This document shows positions 23,434-31,952 of a stretch of DNA of 51,355 bases, in pieces. Source of the stretch: Streptomyces roseus (GTDB taxonomy: Bacteria > Actinomycetota > Actinomycetes > Streptomycetales > Streptomycetaceae); the NCBI RefSeq assembly GCF_001044425.1, contig NZ_LFML01000034.1, forward strand, positions 1-51,355, written 5' to 3'. Every line of letters starts with the position of its first letter. The stretch's first letter is position 1. The notes under the pieces are model-generated. The model saw only the letters and a program-made list of their open reading frames with translations. It did no database searches and was not told the DNA's origin. The position numbers were made by a program, and so were the translations under genes.

Positions 23434-23937
23434 TCACACCGCCCGGGTCAATATCCTCAGCACTTCCAGCGACCGCGGGGGCGCGTCCGGCTCGTCCCCG
23501 TCCGCCGTCGCCAGCCGTACGTGCGCCTCGCGCGCGGCGCGCACCGCTTCGGGCCAGGCGTGGTGCTCCAGGTAGGCGGAGACGGGGGCGTCGGGGCCGA
23601 CCTGATGCAGGATCCGCAGCACCCGCAACACCGCGAGGTCCACGAGCGCGGCCTCCTGGGAGTCGCGGAAGATCGTGCCGACGTACTTCTCGGCGGACCA
23701 GCTGTCGAGCCAGGTGTCCTCGACGAGGCGGTACACGGCGTCGGTGACGTCCCCGTACCCCTCGCCGCCGGCGAGCCAGGTCTCCTCGTGGAAGACCGGG
23801 TCGGAAAGCATGTGGAGCGCCGAGCGCACGTTGCTGCGCCAGCGCCACCAGGGCATGTCGTTCAGGGGCATGCCGCCCATGGTGGAGGAGCGGCCACCGC
23901 GGCGGGAAGGGTTCTTCGAACCTTGGGCGAATGTCAC
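23434..23937 (-). CDS. Conserved-looking hypothetical protein upstream of purU
   Basis: A 167-residue protein I do not recognise. It is helical and tryptophan-rich in the centre (MPWWRWRSNVRSALHMLSDPVF, then VYRLVEDTWLDSWSAEKYVGTIFRD), with a leucine-rich C-terminal half (ALVDLAVLRVLRILHQVG). No signal peptide or membrane segment is seen. The start is uncertain. GTG at 23937 has a TAACAT -10-like hexamer ending about seven bases upstream, which would fit a leaderless mRNA. ATG at 23880 (148 residues) is the alternative, but neither has a ribosome site. It precedes purU on the same strand by 28 bases, so co-transcription is likely. Confidence 0.65.
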   Translation of the reverse strand: MTFAQGSKNPSRRGGRSSTMGGMPLNDMPWWRWRSNVRSALHMLSDPVFHEETWLAGGEGYGDVTDAVYRLVEDTWLDSWSAEKYVGTIFRDSQEAALVDLAVLRVLRILHQVGPDAPVSAYLEHHAWPEAVRAAREAHVRLATADGDEPDAPPRSLEVLRILTRAV

Positions 23938-24076
23938 GCTTGCGATGTTACGTTCACGACTTGCGCGATCTTGAAGCACCTGTGCGCAACCCCTCCCCCG
24001 CAATTCACCTTCGCGTCACCCGCTGTTGCGCCCCTCTCACTCTCCAGTTACCCCGGGGGCGGAAGTGTGCGTGGAC

Positions 24077-25354
24077 ATGACCGAATGGCGACGCACGGCC
24101 CCACTGACCCGCACCCTGGCGGCAACGGCGATGGGAGCGTGTCTCGTCGCGGGATGCGGAGTTCTCTCCGGCGGCTCCGGGGGTTCCGGGTCGACCATCA
24201 CGGTCATGACCTTCGCGCCGCAGAACACCAACGCCACCAACATGCCGGGAATGCCCGGGATGGCCAAGGCCTATGAGGCCTGGGTCAATTCCAAGGGCGG
24301 TATAAACGGCCGCAAACTGCGCGTTCTGACCTGCAACGAGAAGAACACCCCGACCGGCGCCGCCGACTGCGCCCGCAAGGCCATCGACGAGAAGGCCGTC
24401 GCCGTCGTCGGCTCCTACAGCCAGCACGGACGCGCGTTCATGGCCCCGCTGGAGGCCGAGGGCATCCCCTTCATCGGCGGCTACGGAGTCTCCTCCGAGG
24501 AGTTCCAGAGCACCCTGTCCTACCCCGTCAACGGGGGCCAGCCCGCGCTCCTCGCCGGCGCCGGACAGCAGCTGGGCAAGGCCTGCAGCCAGGTGGCCAT
24601 CGTCCGCCCCGACACCCTCGCGGGTGACTCCATGCCGATCCTGCTCAACGCCGGCCTGAAGCTCAACAAGGCGCCCGAGGCCAACGACATCCGGGCCGCC
24701 GAGGACTCCGCGGACTACATCGCGCAGGCCCGCGAGGCACTGGCCGACTCCTCCGCCGGCAAGGACCGCGGTTGCGTGACCGCGGTGCTCGGCGAGCGCA
24801 CCGAGACCTTCTTCGACGCCTTCCGGCGCGAGGACGCCAAGCACAAGAGCCCGCAGATCTCCTCGGTCCTCGGCAGTGTCAGCCAGGCCGTGGTCGACCG
24901 TACCGGCGGCCGGGAGAGCCCCTTCGAGGGCGCGTACGTCACCAGCTGGTACCCGGTGTCCGCGGACGCGCTGTGGGAGCCGATGCGGAAGGTGATCTCC
25001 GCGCACGCCTTCGGAAACAGCGCCGTCGACGCGGACGACAGCGGGACCCAGACGACCTGGATCGCGTACACCGTGCTCAGCGAGGTCCTGAAGCGGTTCA
25101 AGTCCGACGAGGACGTCACGGCGCGCAAGGTGGCGCGCATGCTGAACCAGGGGGAGCCCGTCAAGACGGGCGGGCTGACCCCGGACCTGAGCTGGCGCTA
25201 CAAGGACATGCGCGCCGTCGCGGGCTTCCCGCGCATGGTGAACGGGCGGGTCAACTTCCAGGTCGTCCAGGCGGGCCGGCTCGTCGCCCAGCAGGGCGGC
25301 GAGTCCTCGATGGACATGACGGAGACCCTGGAGCAGGCGCCCCGCGCCGCGTAG
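24077..25354 (+). CDS. ABC-type solute-binding lipoprotein (periplasmic binding protein type 1)
   Basis: A 425-residue secreted lipoprotein. The signal peptide (MTEWRRTAPLTRTLAATAMG, hydrophobic core) ends in lipobox LVAGC with Cys27 as the lipidated residue, followed by a Gly/Ser linker. The mature part resembles branched-chain amino-acid-type binding proteins (SKGGINGRKLRVLTCNEKN, VVGSYSQHG, GIPFIGGYGVSS, RTETFFDAFRRED). No permease or ATPase gene adjoins it, so it is an orphan receptor whose transporter is elsewhere, or it acts as a sensor. ATG 24077 gives a proper signal peptide; GTG codons at 24071 and 24065 are possible starts. Confidence 0.85.
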   Translation: MTEWRRTAPLTRTLAATAMGACLVAGCGVLSGGSGGSGSTITVMTFAPQNTNATNMPGMPGMAKAYEAWVNSKGGINGRKLRVLTCNEKNTPTGAADCARKAIDEKAVAVVGSYSQHGRAFMAPLEAEGIPFIGGYGVSSEEFQSTLSYPVNGGQPALLAGAGQQLGKACSQVAIVRPDTLAGDSMPILLNAGLKLNKAPEANDIRAAEDSADYIAQAREALADSSAGKDRGCVTAVLGERTETFFDAFRREDAKHKSPQISSVLGSVSQAVVDRTGGRESPFEGAYVTSWYPVSADALWEPMRKVISAHAFGNSAVDADDSGTQTTWIAYTVLSEVLKRFKSDEDVTARKVARMLNQGEPVKTGGLTPDLSWRYKDMRAVAGFPRMVNGRVNFQVVQAGRLVAQQGGESSMDMTETLEQAPRAA

Positions 25355-25386
25355 CGTCCCGCGCCGCGTAGCGCCCCGCCCGCCGG

Positions 25387-26832
25387 TCAGAGCTGGGACT
25401 TGTCCCGCTTGGTGAGGGTGTACTTGGCCGCGATCGCGTTCCACATGCTCGCGGCCGACTCCTTCGCCTTGGTGGCCTCGCCGCTCGCCTTGTTGCCCTC
25501 GTTGGCGTTGCCGGTGCCCTTGGCCTGCCCGTCCTTGCAGCCCTTCTTGTCGCCGGCGGTGTCGTCCGCCCAGGCCGCGTAGCTGTTGTCGGCGGCCGCG
25601 GAGGACTGCCAGGCCTTGGTGAGCGCGGCGGCCAGCTTCGCGTTGTCGGGGAGCTGGTCCATCTTCAGGTCCTGGAGCCGGGTGACGAGCTCCTCGCGCT
25701 GGCGGGCCGCGTCGCGCAGGTCGGCGGCCGCCTGGCCGAGGTTGCGGCAGCCCTTGATGTCGTCGACGGCGCGGATCACGGCCGCCCGGCTGTCGTTGCT
25801 GTCCGCGAGGAGCTTGTCCAGCTGGACGGCCTGGGAGCGGGCCGGGTCCACGGGCGCCTCGGCGGCCGGCGCCGCCCCCGAGCTCCCGGCACTGGGGGGC
25901 GCGGCCGCCGCCGCGGGGTCGTTGTTCTGCTTCTTGCCGTCGCTGAGCAGCGCGCCCACGCCGAGCCCGACGACGGCCAGGCCGATGACGACGGCGGCGA
26001 TCACCCAGGCCGGCACGCGGCGGCCGGCCTCCGGCTGCGCCGGCGGCGGCGCGTACTGCGGGTGCTGGGCCTGGGGCTGGGGGGGCTGCGGGAACTGCGG
26101 CCGGGGCTGCGGCGGTACGGGTCGCTGCCCGCGCGGCGGATACCCCTGCGGCGGCTGCGGGCGCAGCACCGGCTCCTGAACGGGCGGCATCTGCCGCGTG
26201 TGCCCGGCGTCGGCGCCCTCCTCGCGGAACAGCGCGTCGAACCCGTCGGTGACGGGCGGGATGTACTGCGTGGCGGCCTCGCCCGGCCCCGCCCCGCCCG
26301 GGACGGGCGGAATGTACTGGGTGGCCGCCTCCTCGTGCGCGGCGCCGGACGGCACGGGCGGGATGTACTGGGTCGCGCCCTCGTCGCCTGCCGGGACCGG
26401 GGGGATGTACTGCGTCGCGCCTTCGTCGTGCGCGGACGTGCCGAACCCCGGCGGGTGGGGGCCCGCCCCCTCGCCGGGCGCGGGCCCGGCCGGGACCGGC
26501 GGGATGTACTGGGTGACCGCCTCGGGCAGCGGGGGGTACCCGTACCCGTGCGGCTGCCCCGGCCCCTCGTAGCCGGGCCCCACCACGTGCCCGGGCGGCG
26601 CCTGCCCCGGCACGGGCGGCTGGGCGTACGCGGGCGGGCCGGCCTGCTCCGGGCCCTGCGGCTGTGCCTGGCCCGGCTGGACCTGGCCCGCCTCCGGCGG
26701 GTAGCCGTACGCCGGCCGGCCCGGCTCGGGCTGCGCCGGTGGCGGGTAGCCGTAGCCTGGCTGCGGGTACGCCGGGTCGGGGCCCCACGGCGTGCCCGCC
26801 TGCGGGCTGCCGCCCTGTCCGCTCTCCGTCAC
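25387..26832 (-). CDS. Single-pass membrane protein with TQYIPPV repeats
   Basis: A 481-residue protein of unknown function. Residues 1-270 form a disordered, Pro/Gln/Tyr/Gly-rich cytoplasmic segment with five near-identical (A/V)TQYIPPV repeats, with threonines at 107, 140, 154, 171 and 188. One transmembrane helix (VPAWVIAAVVIGLAVVGLGVGALL) spans about 273-296. The extracytoplasmic part (about 300-481) begins with an Ala-rich linker and continues as predicted helices with two cysteines (KGCRNLGQAA, KKGCKDGQ) that could form a disulphide. The threonine repeats could be Ser/Thr-kinase targets read by FHA domains (pTxxI pattern; inference). The start is GTG at 26832 with AAGGAG six bases upstream. 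Confidence 0.75.
   Translation of the reverse strand: MTESGQGGSPQAGTPWGPDPAYPQPGYGYPPPAQPEPGRPAYGYPPEAGQVQPGQAQPQGPEQAGPPAYAQPPVPGQAPPGHVVGPGYEGPGQPHGYGYPPLPEAVTQYIPPVPAGPAPGEGAGPHPPGFGTSAHDEGATQYIPPVPAGDEGATQYIPPVPSGAAHEEAATQYIPPVPGGAGPGEAATQYIPPVTDGFDALFREEGADAGHTRQMPPVQEPVLRPQPPQGYPPRGQRPVPPQPRPQFPQPPQPQAQHPQYAPPPAQPEAGRRVPAWVIAAVVIGLAVVGLGVGALLSDGKKQNNDPAAAAAPPSAGSSGAAPAAEAPVDPARSQAVQLDKLLADSNDSRAAVIRAVDDIKGCRNLGQAAADLRDAARQREELVTRLQDLKMDQLPDNAKLAAALTKAWQSSAAADNSYAAWADDTAGDKKGCKDGQAKGTGNANEGNKASGEATKAKESAASMWNAIAAKYTLTKRDKSQL
26258..26520. repeat. Imperfect repeats encoding TQYIPPV blocks
   Basis: Five copies of a CGGGATGTACTG-like core are spaced 42-99 bases apart on the plus strand. 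Each encodes TQYIPPV on the minus strand. Protein sequence is better kept than the flanking DNA, pointing to selection on the peptide. Confidence 0.7.
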
Positions 26833-26935
26833 CGGGACTCCTTCGCCGACTGCTCCGGTATTCCGAACCGTCGGCTCACGCTACCCGGTCACCCCCCGCC
26901 GCCGGAGGCCCCCCGGGCGCTCTCGTGGGGACGGC

Positions 26936-28315
26936 CTACGCCACCACCTCCAGCCGTGCGGTGAATTCGCGCGCCGCCGGCTCGTCCCGGTACGGGGCGA
27001 GCCGGGCCCGGAAGTCGTCCAGGTACTCCGCGCCCCGGTTCGAGCGGAGCCCCGACAGCAGCTCGGCCGCCTTCGCGGCCGTCTGGCACGCCTGCTCCAC
27101 CTCGCGCTGCTGCACCTGCGCCGCCGCCAGCAGCAGCAGCCCGATCGCCCGGCGCCGCTCCTTGCCCGCCGGAAGGGCCGCCAGCGCCTCCTGCGCCTGC
27201 CGGGCCGCCGCGTCCGCCTGGCCCAGGTCCCGGTGGCAGTGCGCCAGCTCGTCCGCGAGGTAGGCCGCGTCGAAGTGCCGGATCCACACCGGGTCGTCGC
27301 CCGACTCCGGCTCCGCCCGCTCCAGCGCCGTCACCGCCCGCGAGGACAGCACGGCCGTGGCGCGGGCGTCGCCCAGCAGCGCGTGCCCGCGCGCCTCGGC
27401 GGCGTAGAACATCGCCTCCACCCGCGGCGTGACCTGCCCGCGGGTCCCCTCCTGCGCGGCCCGCGCCAGCTGCGCGATCTCCCGCGGATTGCCCAGCTCC
27501 GCCGCGAGGTGGCTCATGGACGCCGCGAGCACGTAGCCCCCGTACGCCCGGTCCCCGGCCGCCTGCGCCAGCCGCAGCGCCTGGATGTAGTAGCGCTGCG
27601 CCAGACCCGGCTGGCCGGTGTCCACCGCCATGTACCCGGCCAGCTCGGTCAGTCTGGCCACCGCCGCGAACAGGGCCCGCCCGACCGGCTCCCGGTACGA
27701 GCCTCCGATCAGCCCGGACACCACGGAGTTGAGGTAGTGCACGACGACGGGCCGCACGTGCCCGCTGCCGAAGCGGTGGTCGAGGTCCTTGAGCGCGTCG
27801 GTGGTCGCCCGTACCGCCTCCACGTCCGGCATCCCGACGCGCGAGCCGCCGCTGCGCGCCACCTGCGCGTCCGCGCCGGTGATCAGCCAGTCACGGCTCG
27901 GCTCGACGAGCGCCGAGGCGGCCACGCTGGACCCCGAAAGGAAGTCGCGGCGGCCCACGTCGCTCCGCCACAACTCGCTGACCTGCTCGATGGCTCCGAC
28001 GACGGTCGGAGAGAACTGCAGGCCGATGCCGGAGGCGAGGTTCTTGCCGTTGGCCATTCCGATCTCGTCGATGGTGACGGTCCGGCCGAGTTTGCGCCCC
28101 AGCGCCTCGGCGATGATGCCCGGCGCCCGGCCGCGCGGCTGCTGGCCGCGCAGCCACCGGGCGACGGAGGTCTTGTCGTAGCGGAGATCGAGGCCGTGTT
28201 CGGCCCCGCACATGTTGACGCGCCGGGCGAGCCCGGCGTTCGAGCACCCGGCTTCCTGGATGAGCGCCTGAAGCCGTTCATTCGGCTGGCGCGCGACGAG
28301 AGGCCTGGCTGCCAT
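26936..28315 (-). CDS. XRE-type transcriptional regulator with TPR-like C-terminal region
   Basis: A 459-residue regulator typical of Streptomyces. The N-terminal helix-turn-helix region (RLQALIQEAGCSNAGLARRVN, then YDKTSVARWLRGQQPRG) covers about residues 12-66. The remainder is an alpha-helical repeat region (ALRLAQAAGDRAYGGYVLAASMSHLAAELG, DLGQADAAARQAQEALAALP) like NsdA-family and other TPR-containing regulators of differentiation and antibiotic production. The start is the ATG at 28315, preceded by TGGGGG. A palindrome at 28337-28356 lies just upstream and is a good candidate for autoregulation. It is divergent from the prim-pol-like gene. Confidence 0.85.
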   Translation of the reverse strand: MAARPLVARQPNERLQALIQEAGCSNAGLARRVNMCGAEHGLDLRYDKTSVARWLRGQQPRGRAPGIIAEALGRKLGRTVTIDEIGMANGKNLASGIGLQFSPTVVGAIEQVSELWRSDVGRRDFLSGSSVAASALVEPSRDWLITGADAQVARSGGSRVGMPDVEAVRATTDALKDLDHRFGSGHVRPVVVHYLNSVVSGLIGGSYREPVGRALFAAVARLTELAGYMAVDTGQPGLAQRYYIQALRLAQAAGDRAYGGYVLAASMSHLAAELGNPREIAQLARAAQEGTRGQVTPRVEAMFYAAEARGHALLGDARATAVLSSRAVTALERAEPESGDDPVWIRHFDAAYLADELAHCHRDLGQADAAARQAQEALAALPAGKERRRAIGLLLLAAAQVQQREVEQACQTAAKAAELLSGLRSNRGAEYLDDFRARLAPYRDEPAAREFTARLEVVA

Positions 28316-28336
28316 GAAAACCCCCAGTAGCCGCGG

Positions 28337-28356
28337 GTGATCGTTGGAATGATCAC
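28337..28356. promoter_or_regulatory. Palindrome GTGATC-N8-GATCAC
   Basis: GTGATCGTTGGAATGATCAC has 6-bp perfect arms plus an inner TT/AA pair. It lies 22-41 bases upstream of the XRE regulator start and between divergent genes. It is likely its own or a related dimeric regulator's operator. Confidence 0.6.
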
Positions 28357-28529
28357 TTCCCGCCTGAGTTGCGGAGAATCATCCGCTCTGCGTCGTGTCG
28401 CTACCCAACTCCGGCGCCCCGACCTCCTACGCGCCCCCGCGCGTGCTCCAGTGCGCCCCGCATGCAGGATCGATGCTCCGGCCACCGGCCGGTTTACGCC
28501 CGTAACCACGAGTGAACCCGAGAGTTGTG

Positions 28530-29216
28530 ATGGGCGTGGAAGAGACCATCGCAGTCACGGAGACCGCACCCATCCCCAAGCAGCGCGGCGAGCAGCTGCT
28601 GGACCATGCCGTGCGGTACGCGGAAGAACGGCACTGGGACGTCTTCGCCGGCACCTGGCTGGAGTCCGCGGACGGGCGCGAGGTGTGCTCCTGCGGGGCC
28701 CAGGACTGCCCGGCTCCGGGGGCGCACCCCACGGTGAAGGACTGGGCGGCTCTGGCCACGGGCAGCGCGGTCCAGGTGCGGCGGATCTGGGCGAAGCGGC
28801 CCGAGGCCTCGATCCTGCTGCCGACGGGCCGCACGTTCGACGCGCTGGACGTGCCGGACTCCGCCGGGTTCCTGGCGCTGGCGCGCCTGGAGCGGATGGA
28901 GCGCACCCTCGGGCCGGTCGCCCTGACGCCCGACCACCGCATGCTGTTCTTCGTCCTGCCGGGCGCCGGGGCGAAGGTGCCGGACCTGGTGCGCAAGCTG
29001 GGCTGGTCGCCCGCCTCGCTCGACCTGGCCGCGCGGGGCGAGGGCGAGTACGTGGCCGCTCCGCCCACCCGCTTCGGCGGCCGGGGCTCGGTCCAGTGGG
29101 CGCGCCGGCCCACCCCGGCCAACCGGTGGCTGCCGGACACGGAGGAGCTGATCGCGGCGCTGGCGTACGCGTGCGGACGCGAGGCGGCGGCGGACCGGGA
29201 CCGGCGGGGCGCCTGA
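28530..29216 (+). CDS. Bifunctional DNA primase/polymerase-like (prim-pol) N-domain protein
   Basis: A 228-residue protein related to the N-terminal prim-pol domain of archaeo-eukaryotic primases (PF09250-like), a form widespread in Streptomyces. Visible are HAVRYAEERHWDVFAGTWLE at the start, a Cys/His cluster CSCGAQDCPAPGAHP (about 55-70), LLPTGRTFDALDVPDSAG, and HRMLFFVLPG. The DxD catalytic pair expected after the TG motif appears as DALDVP, so polymerase activity is doubtful and a regulatory role is possible. ATG 28530 has GAGAG upstream; GTG 28512 would add six residues. It is divergent from the XRE regulator. Confidence 0.7.
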   Translation: MGVEETIAVTETAPIPKQRGEQLLDHAVRYAEERHWDVFAGTWLESADGREVCSCGAQDCPAPGAHPTVKDWAALATGSAVQVRRIWAKRPEASILLPTGRTFDALDVPDSAGFLALARLERMERTLGPVALTPDHRMLFFVLPGAGAKVPDLVRKLGWSPASLDLAARGEGEYVAAPPTRFGGRGSVQWARRPTPANRWLPDTEELIAALAYACGREAAADRDRRGA

Positions 29217-29355
29217 GCCGAGTCGGCGAGATCGCAGGTCGGACCCGGGATGTTCGTGTCCGGAAACTCATGACATAAGTAACTGCCCGGCCTTTCCCCG
29301 CCCTCCTATGGTGAGAGGGCAAGACCACGGGGAACAGGACGAGAGGCAGGCGCAC

Positions 29356-30198
29356 ATGCCGGACCAGGCAGTTGCGACGGGTGGGGCGGACGGACGGGAC
29401 GGCGCGCGATCCGCGCCGTCCACCAGACGCGCGGCGGTACGGGTCGAGGGCCTGTGGAAGCGCTTCGGCGAGCAGGTCGCGGTCGCGGGGATCGACCTGG
29501 AGCTGCCCGCGGGCCAGTTCATCGGCCTGGTCGGGCCGAACGGCGCGGGCAAGACGACGACGCTGTCGATGGTGACCGGGCTGCTCCGCCCCGACATGGG
29601 GCGGGTCCTCGTCGCCGGGCACGACGTGTGGAGCGACCCGGTCGAGGTGAAGTCACGGATCGGCGTACTGCCCGAGGGCCTGCGGCTGTTCGAGCGCCTG
29701 TCGGGGCGCGAACTGCTCGGCTACATGGGCCGGCTGCGCGGGCTGCCGGGCGAGGAGACGGACAAGCGGGCCACGCAGCTGCTGGACGTACTGGACCTCG
29801 CGGGCTCCCAGCACAAGCTGGTCGTGGACTACTCGACGGGCATGCGGAAGAAGATCGGTCTGGCCGCCGCCCTGCTGCACAACCCCGAAGTGCTCTTCCT
29901 GGACGAGCCGTTCGAGGGCGTGGACCCGGTGTCGGCGCAGACCATCCGCGGGGTGCTGGAGCGGTACACGGCCTCCGGCGCCACGGTCGTCTTCTCCTCC
30001 CACGTGATGGAGCTGGTCGAGTCGCTGTGCGACTGGGTCGCCGTCATGGCCGCCGGCCGGATCCGCGCCGCGGGCCCGCTGGCCGACGTACGGGGCGACG
30101 CGCCCTCGCTGCAGGCCGCGTTCCTGGAGCTGGTCGGCGCGGGCGGGCGCGACGCGGGCGACTCCCTGGACTGGCTCGGCGGGCAGGCCGCCCGATGA
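29356..30198 (+). CDS. ABC transporter ATP-binding protein
   Basis: A 280-residue ATPase of the ABC-2/exporter type. Walker A GPNGAGKT is at 60-67, the signature YSTGMRKK at 159-166 (SG replaced by ST, as in related exporters) and Walker B FLDEP at 181-185. An H-loop SSHVMEL follows. A disordered 25-residue N-terminal extension precedes the domain. Its ATG follows GAGAGGCAGG. The stop overlaps the permease start by 4 bases (ATGA), so the two form a coupled export system. The substrate is unknown. Confidence 0.92.
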   Translation: MPDQAVATGGADGRDGARSAPSTRRAAVRVEGLWKRFGEQVAVAGIDLELPAGQFIGLVGPNGAGKTTTLSMVTGLLRPDMGRVLVAGHDVWSDPVEVKSRIGVLPEGLRLFERLSGRELLGYMGRLRGLPGEETDKRATQLLDVLDLAGSQHKLVVDYSTGMRKKIGLAAALLHNPEVLFLDEPFEGVDPVSAQTIRGVLERYTASGATVVFSSHVMELVESLCDWVAVMAAGRIRAAGPLADVRGDAPSLQAAFLELVGAGGRDAGDSLDWLGGQAAR

Positions 30199-31859
30199 GC
30201 GCCGCGTCCGCCCCCGCCCCGACGGCCGGCCGCGCGCCGGCCGCGGCCCCGGCCGCCGCTCCCGCGGTGAACCTGACCCCGGTCTTCGTCCGCCTCAAGC
30301 TCTCGCTGATCCGCAACGGGCTCAAGGGCTCGTCGAAGCGCAAGGCCGCCTACTTCACCTCGCTGGCGCTGTCGCTGGCGGTGGCCTGCCTCGCGATGCT
30401 CGGCCTGGCCGTGCTGCACGGCAACGCGCACGCGGGCACGGTCGTGGTGCTGCTCGCGGCGATCCTGGCGCTGGGCTGGACCTTCATGCCGCTGTTCTTC
30501 CCCAGCGGGGACGAGACGCTCGACCCGAGCCGGCTCGTCATGCTGCCGCTGCGGCCGCGGCCGCTCGTCCGGGCCCTGCTGGCCTCCTCGCTGGTCGGCA
30601 TCGGCCCGCTCTTCACGCTCTGCCTGGCGGTGGGCTCGGTGGTGGCCGTCGCGCGGGGCGCGGCGGGCATCGCGGCCGCCGTGGTGGCCGTGCCGCTGCT
30701 CGTACTGGGCTGCGTCGCGCTGGCCCGCTCGGTGGCCACGGCCAACGTCCGGCTGCTGAGCAGCCGCAAGGGGCGCGACCTCGCGGTGCTCAGCGGTCTC
30801 GTGATCGCGGTCGGTGCGCAGCTGGCGAACTTCGCGAGCCAGCGCCTGTTCCAGGCGGGCGGGCTGGCGCGGCTGGAGCCGGCCGAGGCCGTGGTGCGGT
30901 GGCTGCCGCCCGCGAGCGCCGTCGGCATGGTGGACTCGGCGAGCGAGGGCGCGTACGGGGTGGCGGCGGGCCAGCTGGCCGTGACCGTCCTCGCCCTGGC
31001 GCTGCTCCTGTGGTTCTGGGAGCGGAGCCTGACCTCGCTGATGGTCACCCCGGACGGGTCGACGATCGCGGCGGCGGGGCCGGCGGGGAAGCGGGAGTCC
31101 GCAGGCGGCACGGGTGCCTGGGGATTCCTGCCGGCCGGGCGGACGGGCGCCGTCATGCAGCGCACCCTGCGCTACGTGGTGCGCGACCCGAAGACGAAGT
31201 CGGCGTGGGTGACGGCCCTGGCGGTCGGCGTGATCGTCCCGGTCTTCAACGCCCTCCAGGGCACGGGCTCGCTGTACCTGGCCTGCTTCGGCGCGGGCAT
31301 GCTCGGCATCCAGATGTACAACCAGTTCGGGCAGGACACCTCGGCGTTCTGGATGGTCGCGCAGACCATCTCGACCCCGCGGGACGCGTTCGAGGAGCTA
31401 CGCGCCCGCGCGTACGCCCTGGCGCTGGTGACCGTCCCGTACACGGTGGTGCTGACGACGGTCACGGGGCTGCTCGTGCACGACTGGAGCGGCTACCCGG
31501 CGGCCCTCGGCGTGGCCCTGGCGCTGCTCGGCTCGATGCTGTGCACGGGCGCGCTGGCCTCGGCCCGGTTCCCGTACTCGATCCCGACGGACGGCGCGTT
31601 CAAGAACGTGGCGCCGGGCCAGGCCGGGCTCGCGTGGGCGGGCATCTTCGGCGGCATGCTGGCATCGGCGCTGATCTGCTCCCCGGTGATCGCACTGACG
31701 ATCTTCCTCAACGTGACGGACCAGCAGTCGCTGACGTGGATCGTGCTCCCGCTGGGCGCGGCCTGGGGCACGTTCGCGGCGTGGGCGGGGCTGCGCATCG
31801 CGGCCCCGAGGGTGGCCAGGACGCTGCCGGAGATCCTCGTGGCGGTCAGCAAGGGCTGA
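30195..31859 (+). CDS. ABC-2 type transporter permease
   Basis: A 554-residue membrane protein. After a Pro/Ala-rich cytoplasmic start (1-28) come about twelve hydrophobic segments in two halves: about 50-95, 130-200 and 210-275, then 325-550. A cytoplasmic loop lies between them (SLMVTPDGSTIAAAGPAGKRES). It works with the ATPase encoded just upstream, presumably exporting a lipid, peptide or drug. The family is the large single-chain ABC-2 permease. A double stem-loop terminator follows at 31868-31921. Confidence 0.88.
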   Translation: MSAASAPAPTAGRAPAAAPAAAPAVNLTPVFVRLKLSLIRNGLKGSSKRKAAYFTSLALSLAVACLAMLGLAVLHGNAHAGTVVVLLAAILALGWTFMPLFFPSGDETLDPSRLVMLPLRPRPLVRALLASSLVGIGPLFTLCLAVGSVVAVARGAAGIAAAVVAVPLLVLGCVALARSVATANVRLLSSRKGRDLAVLSGLVIAVGAQLANFASQRLFQAGGLARLEPAEAVVRWLPPASAVGMVDSASEGAYGVAAGQLAVTVLALALLLWFWERSLTSLMVTPDGSTIAAAGPAGKRESAGGTGAWGFLPAGRTGAVMQRTLRYVVRDPKTKSAWVTALAVGVIVPVFNALQGTGSLYLACFGAGMLGIQMYNQFGQDTSAFWMVAQTISTPRDAFEELRARAYALALVTVPYTVVLTTVTGLLVHDWSGYPAALGVALALLGSMLCTGALASARFPYSIPTDGAFKNVAPGQAGLAWAGIFGGMLASALICSPVIALTIFLNVTDQQSLTWIVLPLGAAWGTFAAWAGLRIAAPRVARTLPEILVAVSKG

Positions 31860-31867
31860 GCGGCGGG

Positions 31868-31885
31868 CGTACGGAGCGCCGTACG
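31868..31885. terminator. Short stem-loop after the ABC permease
   Basis: CGTACGG pairs with CCGTACG around AGCG, nine bases after the permease stop. Confidence 0.6.
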
Positions 31886-31921
31886 GGAGGGGGTGGAGGG
31901 CTGCGGCCCGCCACCCCCTCC
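31886..31921. terminator. Strong bidirectional terminator
   Basis: GGAGGGGGTGG pairs perfectly with CCACCCCCTCC (11 bp) and encloses a second GGGC/GCCC hairpin. It lies between the convergent ABC permease and alpha/beta hydrolase. Confidence 0.8.
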
Positions 31922-31950
31922 GCGTCTCCGCGTCTCCGCGTCTCCGCGTT
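31921..31950. repeat. CGCGTCTC octamer tandem repeat
   Basis: Three perfect CGCGTCTC units plus a partial fourth lie directly downstream of the terminator and end at the hydrolase stop (31953). Confidence 0.75.
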
Positions 31951-31952
31951 CC

